31,024 nt of DNA from an uncultured Eubacteriales bacterium. GTDB lineage: Bacteria > Bacillota > Clostridia > Oscillospirales > CAG-272. The stretch covers positions 1 through 31,024 of the forward strand of contig CAKSER010000020.1 in assembly GCA_934447715.1 (NCBI GenBank). Direction: 5' to 3'. Shown here one piece after another: positions 14,211 through 22,964 of this stretch; the stretch's first letter is position 1, and each line of letters begins with the position of its first letter. Both the position numbers and the translations under genes were made by a program. Below the pieces are notes generated by a model, which was not told where the DNA came from, searched no databases, and saw only the letters and a list, made by a program, of their open reading frames with translations.

Positions 14211-15635
14211 ATGGAAGACGTTAAAAACAACGAAAGCAGTGAAAACAAGGCGGAGGAGCTTTCAAGCGCTCTTTGCTACAAAAAAGAAAATGCATTTGAA
14301 AAGATCACCGACGACGAGCTTGAAAGATCGATGGCATATTCCGAGACCTACAAGCTGTTCCTTGACATGAGCAAGACCGAAAGAGAAGCGGTAAAATATG
14401 CAATTGCACTTGCCAAGACAAAGGGCTATTCCGAATTTGACTTCGGCACGAAGCTTGAAAAGGGCGGAAAATACTACTACAACAACAGAGGAAAGCAGCT
14501 GTTTTTATTCAGAATCGGCAAGGCTCCTGTTGAAAAGACCGGAATAAAGATTCTCGGTGCTCATGTGGATTCTCCGCGCCTTGACCTTAAGCCGCAGCCG
14601 CTTTACGAATCAAGCGGATACGGGTTTTTGAAGACGCATTACTACGGCGGAATCAAGAAATATCAGTGGACTGCCGTTCCGCTTGCAATTCACGGCGTTG
14701 TTGCAAAGTCAAACGGCGAGGTAGTTGATATCTGCATCGGCGAGGACGAGGATGATCCGATCTTCTGCGTAAGCGACCTTCTCATTCACCTTGCAGGCGA
14801 TCAGATGCAGAAGAAGCTCCACGAGGGAATTTCCGGAGAGAATCTCAACATCATTTTCGGAAGCGAGCCGTACCGCGACGGAAAGGCAGAGGATGCAATC
14901 AAGCTCAATCTTTTAAAGATTCTCAACACAAAGTACGATATAAAGGAAGAGGATCTGATCAGCGCGGAGCTGACTGCGGTTCCTGCGGCAAAGGCAAGAG
15001 ACATCGGTCTTGACCGTTCTCTTATCGGCGGCTACGGTCACGATGACCGCTGCTGCGCATATCCGGCTCTTACCGCGCTTTTTGATACAGACAGCAACGA
15101 GGACGAAACCGTAATGGTTGTCCTTGCCGACAAGGAGGAGACGGGAAGCGACGGAGTTACCGGAATTCAGTCCGAGATATTCTCCGACCTTCTTGAGGAG
15201 ATTTCCGAGGCAGAGGGTGCAAATTTCCGTGCGGTAAAGGCAAAATCAAAGTGCCTGTCTGCGGATGTTTCGGCTGCATTTGATCCGAACTATGCGGAGG
15301 TATACGAAAAGAACAACTGTGCATTTATCAACTGCGGTCCTGTAATCTGTAAGTACACCGGATCGAGAGGAAAGGGCGGCACATCCGATGCCACAGCCGA
15401 GACTGTTGCGTATTTCAAGAACAGATTCAACGAAAAGGGAATCATCTGGCAGCAGGGAGAACTCGGAAAGGTCGATCAGGGCGGCGGCGGAACAATCGCA
15501 AAGTATGTTGCAAACCTCAATATCGACACGCTCGATATCGGAATTCCGGTAATCTCGATGCACGCTCCGTACGAGGTTATTTCCAAGCTCGACCTTTATA
15601 TGACCTACAAGGCATTCTGCTCGTTTATCGACTGA
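14211..15635 (+). CDS. M18 family aminopeptidase
   Basis: This is a cytosolic zinc aminopeptidase of family M18, which removes N-terminal (often acidic or neutral) residues from peptides. The 474-residue length is normal. All predicted di-zinc ligands and catalytic residues are visible: His118 in LGAHVDSPRLDL, Asp278 in GGYGHDDR, Glu309/Glu310 in ADKEETGSDG, Asp352 in SADVSAAFDP and His451 in ISMHAPYE. The first 30 residues are acidic and variable. GCGGAGG lies before the ATG. The gene stands between the transglycosylase and prfA, and no strong promoter is evident. The substrate is probably general peptides, which is inference. Confidence 0.95.
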   Translation: MEDVKNNESSENKAEELSSALCYKKENAFEKITDDELERSMAYSETYKLFLDMSKTEREAVKYAIALAKTKGYSEFDFGTKLEKGGKYYYNNRGKQLFLFRIGKAPVEKTGIKILGAHVDSPRLDLKPQPLYESSGYGFLKTHYYGGIKKYQWTAVPLAIHGVVAKSNGEVVDICIGEDEDDPIFCVSDLLIHLAGDQMQKKLHEGISGENLNIIFGSEPYRDGKAEDAIKLNLLKILNTKYDIKEEDLISAELTAVPAAKARDIGLDRSLIGGYGHDDRCCAYPALTALFDTDSNEDETVMVVLADKEETGSDGVTGIQSEIFSDLLEEISEAEGANFRAVKAKSKCLSADVSAAFDPNYAEVYEKNNCAFINCGPVICKYTGSRGKGGTSDATAETVAYFKNRFNEKGIIWQQGELGKVDQGGGGTIAKYVANLNIDTLDIGIPVISMHAPYEVISKLDLYMTYKAFCSFID

Positions 15636-15656
15636 TGTCGGGCGGTTATACGAATT

Positions 15657-15678
15657 TATCAAGATTATCATTTTATCA
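15657..15678. repeat. Degenerate TATCA repeat (8-9 bp period)
   Basis: TATCA recurs at 15657, 15666 and 15674 in an AT-rich gap upstream of prfA. It is weaker than the other intergenic repeats in the window. Confidence 0.45.
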
Positions 15679-15716
15679 TTTAAAGCTATTCAGTAAAGTA
15701 AGGATCACAAGGGAAG

Positions 15717-16790
15717 ATGTTATCAAAGCTTAAGGAAGCCGAAACAAGATACGAGCAGATAATGCAAAAGCTCTCCTTGCCGGAGACTGTTTCAGACAAG
15801 GGGCTGTACAAGGCTCTGATGAAGGAGCAGAAGATGCTTTCGCCTATTATCGAAAAATACAGGGAATATCTTTCTGCCGAGAGGCAGATTTCAGATGCAA
15901 AGGAGCTTATTTCCGAGTCGGACGACGCGGAAATGCGTAAGTTTGCAGAGGACGAGCTTAAGGATGCAAAGGCCTTGTCCGAGAAGCTGCTTGAGGAGCT
16001 TAAAATCCTGCTTCTTCCCCGTGATCCGAACGATGACAAGAATGTAGTTGTTGAAATCCGCGCCGGAGCCGGAGGAGAAGAGGCTGCGCTGTTTGCGGCG
16101 GTTCTTTACCGCATGTACACCATGTATGCAGCATGCGAGGGCTTTAAAACAGAGCTTGTCGAGGCAAATGAGACCGGGCTCGGCGGCTATAAGGTCGTGT
16201 CGTTCCTTGTCGAAGGGGACGGTGCATATTCGCGTCTCAAATTCGAAAGCGGTGTTCACCGGGTACAAAGAGTACCGGTTACCGAGGCATCCGGAAGAAT
16301 TCAGACCTCTACCGCAACCGTAGCGGTGCTGCCGGAGGCGGAGGATGTCGAGGTCGAAATCAATCCGGCGGATTTAAAGATCGAAACGATCAAAAGCAGC
16401 GGAGCCGGCGGACAGCATATCAACAAGACCGAATCCGCGATCAGGCTTTTGCACAAGCCGACCGGAATTGTCATCGAGTGCCAGGACGAGCGCTCGCAGT
16501 TTAAAAACAAGGACAAGGCGATGAAGCTGCTTAAGGCAAAGCTGTTTGACATGAAGCGCACCGAGCAGAACGAAAAGATCGCATCCGAAAGAAAGAGTCA
16601 GGTCGGAACCGGCGACAGAAGCGAAAGAGTCCGCACCTACAACTATCCGCAGGGAAGGGTTACAGACCACAGAATCGGGCTTACGCTGCATTCGCTCGAA
16701 AGCTTCCTTAACGGCGATATCGGTCAGATGATAGATGCTCTTGTCACCGCCGACGCTGCCGAAAAGCTGAAGCAGAGCTCGCTTAGCTGA
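15717..16790 (+). CDS. prfA: Peptide chain release factor 1
   Basis: RF1 reads UAA and UAG stop codons and triggers peptidyl-tRNA hydrolysis. The 357-residue product has an N-terminal helical domain (about 1-100), the codon-recognition domain with the RF1-type tripeptide Pro187-Val188-Thr189 in VQRVPVTEASGRIQ, and the catalytic Gly-Gly-Gln (231-233) in SGAGGQHINKTESAIRL. The PxT tripeptide rules out RF2, which has SPF. GEEAALFA at about 120-127 and the basic C-terminus are also typical. AAGGGAAG before the ATG is the ribosome binding site. The next gene, tsaC, begins 20 bases later. The release-factor methylase gene prmC, which often lies between them, is absent. Confidence 0.97.
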   Translation: MLSKLKEAETRYEQIMQKLSLPETVSDKGLYKALMKEQKMLSPIIEKYREYLSAERQISDAKELISESDDAEMRKFAEDELKDAKALSEKLLEELKILLLPRDPNDDKNVVVEIRAGAGGEEAALFAAVLYRMYTMYAACEGFKTELVEANETGLGGYKVVSFLVEGDGAYSRLKFESGVHRVQRVPVTEASGRIQTSTATVAVLPEAEDVEVEINPADLKIETIKSSGAGGQHINKTESAIRLLHKPTGIVIECQDERSQFKNKDKAMKLLKAKLFDMKRTEQNEKIASERKSQVGTGDRSERVRTYNYPQGRVTDHRIGLTLHSLESFLNGDIGQMIDALVTADAAEKLKQSSLS

Positions 16791-16810
16791 ATGAGAGGTC
16801 TGAAAAGAAA

Positions 16811-17869
16811 ATGAACGAAATAGAAATTAAGACAAGCAATGATTTTGATCATGTCAAAACAAGGCTGATACAGGATGTAAACGATCAGAGCATAAAGGAA
16901 GCCGCAGAGGTTATAAAACGCGGCGGACTTGTTGTTTTTCCGACCGAGACGGTCTACGGACTCGGTGCAAATGCTCTTGATGCATCGGCCGCAGAAAAAA
17001 TATACAGAGCAAAGGGACGCCCTTCCGACAATCCGCTTATAATTCACGTTTGCTCGGTAGATGAGGCGGACAAATATGCATATGTAAACGACGAATACCG
17101 CAGGCTTGCAGAAAGATTTCTTCCGGGGCCTCTTACGGTTATTCTGCCGAAGAGGGATATTATTCCGTACAGCGTGACGGGAGGACTTGATACGGTTGCT
17201 GTAAGAATTCCCTCCCATCCGGTTGCAAGAATGCTGATAAGCGCCTCCGGGCTTCCGATCGCGGCTCCGTCCGCGAATATATCCGGAAAGCCGAGTCCGA
17301 CCTGCTTTGAGCATGTAAAGCACGACATGCTCGGAAGAGCGGATGTCATAATCGACGGCGGCGAATGCGAAATCGGGCTTGAATCGACGATTATAAGCAT
17401 CTGTGACGGAAAGGTTAAACTGCTCCGTCCCGGCGGAATTACCGTTGAGATGCTTGAAAAGGTTACATCCGACATTGAAATAGACAAATCGATCACCGAG
17501 AAATTCGAGGGAAGGCCGCTTGCTCCGGGAATGAAATACAGGCACTATGCACCTGACGCTCCGCTTGTAATTCTGGACGGCGATGACAGGAGCGTTTACG
17601 AGTATCTTGAAAACAAGGAAAACTGCGGAATTATCTGCTTTGACGAGGATGCCGTGCTTCTTAAAAGAGAAAGGGCGGTTTCTATCGGGCCGAAAAACAA
17701 CATTTTAAAGCAGGCATCGAGGCTTTTTGACTGCCTTAGATCCGACCTGTTTGAAAATGTCGATGTTATTTACGCAAGAATGCCGCAGAAAAGCGGAGTA
17801 GGTCTTGCTGTATTCAACAGGCTGCTTAAAGCATCCGGATATACAATCGAAAAAGTTTCGGTAACTTAA
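16811..17869 (+). CDS. tsaC: L-threonylcarbamoyladenylate synthase (Sua5 type)
   Basis: TsaC/Sua5 makes threonylcarbamoyl-AMP from threonine, bicarbonate and ATP for the t6A37 modification of ANN-decoding tRNAs. The 352-residue length shows the long Sua5 form. A YrdC domain spans about residues 25-215 with FPTETVYGLG and KGRPSDNPLIIHV. A linker with APGMKYRHYAP leads to the C-terminal Sua5 domain (about 240-350). GPLTVILP and APSANISGKPSPT are further family motifs. GAGAGG lies before the ATG. It is closely linked to prfA, an arrangement known from Bacillus (prfA-prmC-ywlC). About 25 residues precede the YrdC fold, so the true start could be slightly later. Confidence 0.95.
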   Translation: MNEIEIKTSNDFDHVKTRLIQDVNDQSIKEAAEVIKRGGLVVFPTETVYGLGANALDASAAEKIYRAKGRPSDNPLIIHVCSVDEADKYAYVNDEYRRLAERFLPGPLTVILPKRDIIPYSVTGGLDTVAVRIPSHPVARMLISASGLPIAAPSANISGKPSPTCFEHVKHDMLGRADVIIDGGECEIGLESTIISICDGKVKLLRPGGITVEMLEKVTSDIEIDKSITEKFEGRPLAPGMKYRHYAPDAPLVILDGDDRSVYEYLENKENCGIICFDEDAVLLKRERAVSIGPKNNILKQASRLFDCLRSDLFENVDVIYARMPQKSGVGLAVFNRLLKASGYTIEKVSVT

Positions 17870-17932
17870 AGATTCCTATAGCGCATACCGGCTTTAACGG
17901 ATTTATCATGATCATATGCGGCTATACAGATT

Positions 17933-17976
17933 ACATAGATACATAGACCACATAGACTACATAGACTACATAGACA
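17933..17976. repeat. 9-bp tandem repeat ACATAGACT, five copies
   Basis: The units are ACATAGAT, ACATAGACC, ACATAGACT, ACATAGACT and ACATAGACA. They lie directly upstream of the topoisomerase gene, 13 bases before its AGGAG ribosome binding site. Confidence 0.92.
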
Positions 17977-18001
17977 ATAAAAAAGATCAGGAGTAGAAAA
18001 G

Positions 18002-20233
18002 ATGGCAAGAAAAAAGGCTGCCTCACTCAAGGCATCGGATATTGTTTCTGCGGAGATTATAAATCAGCCGATAACCGATACCGTTGAAAAGAACTTCATG
18101 CCTTATGCAATGAGCGTTATTGTTTCGAGGGCAATACCGGATATAGACGGATTCAAGCCGTCTCACCGCAAGCTTCTTTACACAATGTACAAGATGGGCC
18201 TGCTTACCGGAGAGAGGACAAAAAGCGCGAATATTGTCGGTCAGACGATGAAGCTGAATCCTCACGGAGATGCTTCGATTTACGAGACAATGGTGCGCCT
18301 GACGCGCGGAAACGAAGCGCTGCTTCATCCGTTTGTAGACTCAAAGGGAAGCTTCGGAAAGCATTACAGCTCGGATATGGATTACGCGGCATCCAGGTAT
18401 ACAGAGGCAAAGCTTGACAAGATCTGTAACGAAGTGTTCAGGGGGATCGACAAGAATGCTGTTGATTTTGTTCCGAACTACGACAATACACTTATGGAGC
18501 CGTCGATGCTTCCGACAGCCTTTCCTAATATTCTGATCTCGCCGAATCTCGGTGTCGCTGTCGGAATGGCATGCTCAATCTGCTCATTCAACCTACGCGA
18601 AATATGCGACGGCACGATTATGCTGCTGAAAAATCCGAATGTTGATACCGAAAGGCTTATAGACGCAATTCCCGCTCCGGATTTCCCGAGTGGGGCGAAT
18701 ATTATCTACGACAGAGATTCCTATAGGGATGTTTTCCTTACCGGCAAGGGCTCGATCAAGCTCCGTTCGGTATACCGCTATGACGAAAAGGCAAACTGTA
18801 TTGAGGTTCTGCAGATTCCGTATTCAACCTCGATCGAGCTTATTTTCAAAAGGCTGACGACCCTCATCAAGGAGGGAAGGCTGAAGGAAATTACCGATGT
18901 CCGCGACGAAATCGACCTGAGCGGATTTAAGCTCACGCTTGATCTGAGGCGCGGCACCGATCCCGAAAAGCTCATGCTCAAGCTTTTTAAAATGACCCCC
19001 CTTGAGGATCAGTTCGACTGCAATTTCAATGTCCTGATCAACGGAGAGCCGAAGCAGCTCGGCGTAAGGGAGATATTAAACGAATGGATCAAATTCCGCG
19101 TAAACTGCGTGCGCAGAGAGCTGACCTTTGAGCTTGAAAGAGACAAAGAAAAGCTTCACCTCCTTCTCGGTCTTGCAAAGATTCTTCTTGATATAGACAA
19201 GGCGATCAGGATTGTAAGAAACACCCAGCACGACAAGGATGTTGTAAAGAATCTTATGGAGGGCTTCGGAATTGACGAAGTTCAGGCGGAATATGTTGCA
19301 GAGATCAAGCTCCGCAACCTCAACCGCGAATATATCCTTAACCGCGTTGCCGACATGGAAAGACTACAGAAGGAGATCGACGATCTTGAAAAGACGGTTG
19401 CGTCCGAAACAAGGCTCAAAACGGTTATCGCAAAGCAGTTAAAGGAGATCGGCGACAAGTACGGCAAGCCGAGACAGTCGCTTCTCATTACAAAGGATGA
19501 CATCCGCGAGTATGTCGAGGAGGACACCCCGGAGGACTTTACCGTCAGAATCGTAATGACAGCCGAGGGGTACTTCAAAAAGATAACAATGCAGTCGCTC
19601 AGAGGCAGCGATGCCCACAAGCTGAAAGACGGGGACAGCATTATTTTAAATATCGATGCAAACAACAACGATGAGCTGCTGTTCTTCTCCGACAGGCAGA
19701 AGGTTTATAAGGCAAGGGTAAGCGACTTTGATTCATGCAAAGCATCCCAGCTCGGCGAATATGTTCCGGCAAAGCTTGGCTTTGAGGACGGAGAAAAGGT
19801 TATCTTTACAAAGAATTTTTCCGGCGGCTACCCGGAAGGAAAGAATTTCATTTTCATTTTCGAAAACGGAAAGGGTGTCCGTGTTCCGGTATCGGCATAC
19901 GAGACAAAATCCAACCGCAAAAAGCTTACCGGCGCCTATTCGGATGTTTCGCCGATCGTCTCTGTTATCTACGAGGACGAACCGCTTGATCTTATTTTAA
20001 TAAACGATGTAAACCGCGCAATAATGATAAGCTCGGAGCTTATTTCGCTCAAGACAACAAGAAGCTCGCAGGGCGTTCAGCTGTTTACGCTTAAAAAGGA
20101 CAGAAAAATCGAAAGGGTGCTTACGGATTTCTCCGAGATATCAGAGCCGAAGAAATATCGCAAAACAAAGATTCCGGCAAGCGGAACGCTGCTCAGCGAA
20201 TATGATATCGAACTAAATCAAATGAAACTCTGA
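18002..20233 (+). CDS. parC: Type IIA DNA topoisomerase A subunit (ParC/GyrA family)
   Basis: This is the DNA-cleaving subunit of a type IIA topoisomerase. The 743-residue product has the winged-helix and tower core (about 25-500), with the catalytic Tyr133 in AASRYTEAKL and FKPSHRKLLYTMYKMG at 51-66, then a beta-pinwheel C-terminal domain. No canonical GyrA-box (QRRGGKG-like) is visible, and the length is close to topoisomerase IV ParC, so I favour ParC over GyrA. In the quinolone-contact region the sequence is NPHGDASIYE, placing Ala91 where susceptible GyrA has Ser83 and Glu95 at the Asp87 position. No ParE/GyrB gene is adjacent, which is unusual because B and A subunits are often neighbours. 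AGGAG (17989-17993) supports the start. Confidence 0.9.
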   Translation: MARKKAASLKASDIVSAEIINQPITDTVEKNFMPYAMSVIVSRAIPDIDGFKPSHRKLLYTMYKMGLLTGERTKSANIVGQTMKLNPHGDASIYETMVRLTRGNEALLHPFVDSKGSFGKHYSSDMDYAASRYTEAKLDKICNEVFRGIDKNAVDFVPNYDNTLMEPSMLPTAFPNILISPNLGVAVGMACSICSFNLREICDGTIMLLKNPNVDTERLIDAIPAPDFPSGANIIYDRDSYRDVFLTGKGSIKLRSVYRYDEKANCIEVLQIPYSTSIELIFKRLTTLIKEGRLKEITDVRDEIDLSGFKLTLDLRRGTDPEKLMLKLFKMTPLEDQFDCNFNVLINGEPKQLGVREILNEWIKFRVNCVRRELTFELERDKEKLHLLLGLAKILLDIDKAIRIVRNTQHDKDVVKNLMEGFGIDEVQAEYVAEIKLRNLNREYILNRVADMERLQKEIDDLEKTVASETRLKTVIAKQLKEIGDKYGKPRQSLLITKDDIREYVEEDTPEDFTVRIVMTAEGYFKKITMQSLRGSDAHKLKDGDSIILNIDANNNDELLFFSDRQKVYKARVSDFDSCKASQLGEYVPAKLGFEDGEKVIFTKNFSGGYPEGKNFIFIFENGKGVRVPVSAYETKSNRKKLTGAYSDVSPIVSVIYEDEPLDLILINDVNRAIMISSELISLKTTRSSQGVQLFTLKKDRKIERVLTDFSEISEPKKYRKTKIPASGTLLSEYDIELNQMKL

Positions 20234-20276
20234 AGCAATAAAAATTCAAAAATCAATTGTAAAATTCCGAAAACGG

Positions 20277-20305
20277 TTGAAATATGAAAGTGGTTGTGGT
20301 ATAAT
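20277..20305 (+). promoter_or_regulatory. Promoter of the small secreted protein/SpoIID-domain pair
   Basis: TTGAAA (20277-20282), a 17-base spacer and a perfect TATAAT (20300-20305) give a strong sigma-A promoter about 80 bases before the first gene. This suggests vegetative expression rather than strict sporulation control. Confidence 0.87.
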
Positions 20306-20386
20306 TGCCATTAATTTATATGTTTCTTCCGTTCTCTTTGAAAAGGAAAAGCAAAAAAGAACTAAAGAAACGGAGGATTGCATATT

Positions 20387-20872
20387 TTGAAAAAACTCAA
20401 AAGATCGGCTGCTTGCTTTGTTATACTGCTGATGCTTCTTGCGCTTTTTGTTTCTGCCGATTCCGAGTATACAACAGAAAACGATCCGCTTGTCTCGCTA
20501 AGCTATGTAAACAATGTTTTAAAGCCGCAGATTATAAGCGAGGTGCTTGACGAGATCAAGAGTCTGTATCCGAATTCCGGAGCGCAGACGACCTACAGGC
20601 TGGTCACAATGAAAAAGGGTCAGAGCCTTACGGCATCGGGCTGCGTTGAGGTGATTATGACCTACGGAAGTGCGAATGCAGTCGTTACTGCATCCGAAAA
20701 TCTCTATGCAGGGGTCGGCCTTGACGATCTGACGGCGGCAAAAAGGCTCCAGAACGGGGATATGCTTCTTACAGACCATTATATAGTTATACCGAGAGGC
20801 GACGGACGGGGCTTTACGGTCACTTCCGACAGCGCATATTTTTTAGTCAGGGGTGAGTACAATATCAAGTAA
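20387..20872 (+). CDS. Secreted protein of unknown function
   Basis: I do not recognise the family. From a TTG start the product is 161 residues: MKKLKRS, a hydrophobic signal segment (ACFVILLMLLALFVSA) with likely cleavage near VSA-DSE, then a soluble extracytoplasmic domain. The TTG at 20387 is chosen because GGAGG (20372-20376) lies ten bases before it. The TTG at 20378 is only one base away from that site. The mature part contains GQSLTASGCVEVIMTYGSANAV and a beta-rich C-terminus (HYIVIPRGDGRGFTVTSDSAYFLVRGEY), with no catalytic motif I can name. Its 3' end overlaps the SpoIID-domain gene by 20 bases. The pair is therefore probably translated together and may act in the same envelope process. 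Confidence 0.75.
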   Translation: MKKLKRSAACFVILLMLLALFVSADSEYTTENDPLVSLSYVNNVLKPQIISEVLDEIKSLYPNSGAQTTYRLVTMKKGQSLTASGCVEVIMTYGSANAVVTASENLYAGVGLDDLTAAKRLQNGDMLLTDHYIVIPRGDGRGFTVTSDSAYFLVRGEYNIK

Positions 20873-22835
20873 AAAGAAAAGATCCGCGAAAAAGAACGCG
20901 GCTGCAAAGCCGATAAGGCCAAAGACCTCTGCAAAGGTCATTGCAACAAGAATATTCGTTATTTTCCTTGCATTTTTAATGATCGGCGGCTCGATTGCAT
21001 CGCTTATATATTTTCTTATTATAGATGCATCGGCTGCCTCAGGCGACGAGCTTAAAATCAGAGTCGGGATTGTCTACGGCTCGGATGTTGCCGACGGAAT
21101 ATATGTTTCCGCCGAAAACGGAGTATCCGTCGGGTATGTGGATAAAAACAAGGATTTTTTTGAGCTGCTGCAGGTAAATGATTCGACTCTTGCCGCTACC
21201 TGCGATGCAAAAATCAAAAACGACGGCGAGAGTATTTCGATTGTCGGCAGTGCTGCCGATATTTATGATGTACATATCGAGCTTTCTTCGACCGACAAAT
21301 CGATCTGGTCGCTTGAAGGCGATATCGAAAGCAGCACCAAAAGCAAGGATGCCTTTCCTGCGTATATAAACGGCAGGTACTGCCTGCGCCTCGGCTGCTT
21401 TTCTAGCAGGCAGAACGCAGAAAATTCGCTTAAGAGCAAGCTGGAAAGAGCAAAGGCGGCAAATGCGTCAAATAAGGTCATTTCGCTGCTTGAAAACGCA
21501 CAGATCGTTTCCGGAAGCGCTACTGCGGTCTCTTTGATCAATTCAAAGACAAACGAGGTAAAATTCGAGTTTGATTTTTCCGACGGCACACTTCAGTTCG
21601 GTATTTCCGCAATTCAGAAGGGAACAAAGACGTATCTGAAGCTGCCTGGGAGAAATTCCTATCTTTATGAGGGAGTTTTCCGCTTTAGCAGATGGTCGGA
21701 CGATGAAAATTCCGGCTTGATGCTTGCAAACGTCGTTCCGGTTGAGGTATACGTCGCAGGTGTCCTTCCGTATGAGATAGGCACATACTGGACGCTTGAA
21801 ACGCAGAAGGCGTTTGCCGTATGCGTCAGGTCGTTTGCGGTTGCCAATATCGGAAGGCACGAATCGACCTACGGTCTTGATCTCTGCAACAGCTCACACT
21901 GCCAGGTAAATCACGGTGTTACAAGGACGGTTGCGATCACATGGCAGGCTGTAAACGAAACAAAGGGAATTGTTGCGACCTACAACGGAAAGGTCTGCAC
22001 AACCCCGTATTCCTCGTCAACCGGGGGATGCACGACAGGCTCATCCGATACATGGGGAGGCTCTGCCTCGGCTTATCCGTATCTTGTCGCACGCTCGACG
22101 CCGTGGGAGCTGTATGAAATTCATACAAACGGCTCATGGACAAAGGAGGTATCTTCGAGCGAGCTTTGTCAGTCCTTAAGAAACAAGGGCTATACAACCC
22201 TTCGCGACAGTATTGCAAGCGTAAAGATCAATGCGCTTTCCGCAAATTCCTCATATGTAAAATCGATAACCTTTACCGATACACACGAAACCTCAGTTAC
22301 AATAACAAGAGGCGACAAGGTTAAGGCGTCGGTTTCGGATTATGTCAAAAGCGGAAATTTTGTTGTCTGCAAGGCAGGCGAGAAGGTTACAATTACCGAT
22401 TATACCTTAAAGGGCTATGACACGTTCGGCGAGGATATTGCGGATCTGACAATTCAGACAGAGTCCGGAAAGAAGGTTCTTTCCGGCAGCGGCAGTCTTA
22501 ATGTTATGACAGAAAACGGAAAGGCGCAGCTTTCGGGCGGCGGCACGGCAAAGGTTATAACCGACAAGGGGACAGACTCTCTTGAGCTCGTTACAGGCAT
22601 ACCGGGCGTATCCGGAAAGCTTCTTCCGAATATCCTTACAATGGAGCCCGTAAAAAAGGAAAGAACGGTTACCGCAGCAGGAAAAACCGGCAATTTCGTT
22701 TTTATCGGACGCGGATGGGGTCACGGAGTCGGCGGAAGCCAGTACGGCCTTAAGGATCTCGGCGATCTCGGCTATGACTACGAAACAATGGTCAAGGCAT
22801 ACTATACAGGAGTTACGCTTGTTAAGCGCTACTGA
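20853..22835 (+). CDS. SpoIID/LytB-domain membrane protein with SPOR-like region
   Basis: The 660-residue protein begins with a basic cytoplasmic tail (1-27, Lys/Ala-rich), one membrane helix (about 28-57) and an extracytoplasmic part. A Ser-rich region with NGRYCLRLGCFSSRQNAENSL (173-193) resembles a SPOR-type glycan-binding repeat. The SpoIID domain covers about 285-660: Glu308 in VLPYEIG corresponds to the lytic transglycosylase Glu, followed by LETQKAFAVCVRSFA, SSSTGGCT and the final GRGWGHGVGGSQYG (619-632). SpoIID degrades denuded glycan during engulfment, and related LytB proteins modify autolysins, so either role is possible. The protein is nearly twice SpoIID length. A 17-residue repeat is inserted at about 533-583. 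The start is GTG within the preceding gene. Confidence 0.9.
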   Translation: MSTISSKKKRSAKKNAAAKPIRPKTSAKVIATRIFVIFLAFLMIGGSIASLIYFLIIDASAASGDELKIRVGIVYGSDVADGIYVSAENGVSVGYVDKNKDFFELLQVNDSTLAATCDAKIKNDGESISIVGSAADIYDVHIELSSTDKSIWSLEGDIESSTKSKDAFPAYINGRYCLRLGCFSSRQNAENSLKSKLERAKAANASNKVISLLENAQIVSGSATAVSLINSKTNEVKFEFDFSDGTLQFGISAIQKGTKTYLKLPGRNSYLYEGVFRFSRWSDDENSGLMLANVVPVEVYVAGVLPYEIGTYWTLETQKAFAVCVRSFAVANIGRHESTYGLDLCNSSHCQVNHGVTRTVAITWQAVNETKGIVATYNGKVCTTPYSSSTGGCTTGSSDTWGGSASAYPYLVARSTPWELYEIHTNGSWTKEVSSSELCQSLRNKGYTTLRDSIASVKINALSANSSYVKSITFTDTHETSVTITRGDKVKASVSDYVKSGNFVVCKAGEKVTITDYTLKGYDTFGEDIADLTIQTESGKKVLSGSGSLNVMTENGKAQLSGGGTAKVITDKGTDSLELVTGIPGVSGKLLPNILTMEPVKKERTVTAAGKTGNFVFIGRGWGHGVGGSQYGLKDLGDLGYDYETMVKAYYTGVTLVKRY

Positions 22836-22964
22836 CAGGTTCGGCTGATAAGCCGACAGTCTGCTAATTTATGTATGGATCTGCCGGTTTATTAATATAA
22901 TTATATCTAATCTATTTATTTAATTTCATTTTTACTTTTTACAGCAAAAGGAACGGAGCACACC

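Noticed and set aside
20305..20550. 81-residue plus-strand frame upstream of the small secreted protein
   Set aside because: It begins inside the promoter -10 region and overlaps the secreted-protein gene in another frame, with no ribosome site of its own.
22841..22856. Hairpin after the SpoIID-domain gene as a terminator
   Set aside because: TCGGCT/AGCCGA forms only a 6-bp stem and is not followed by a T-run.
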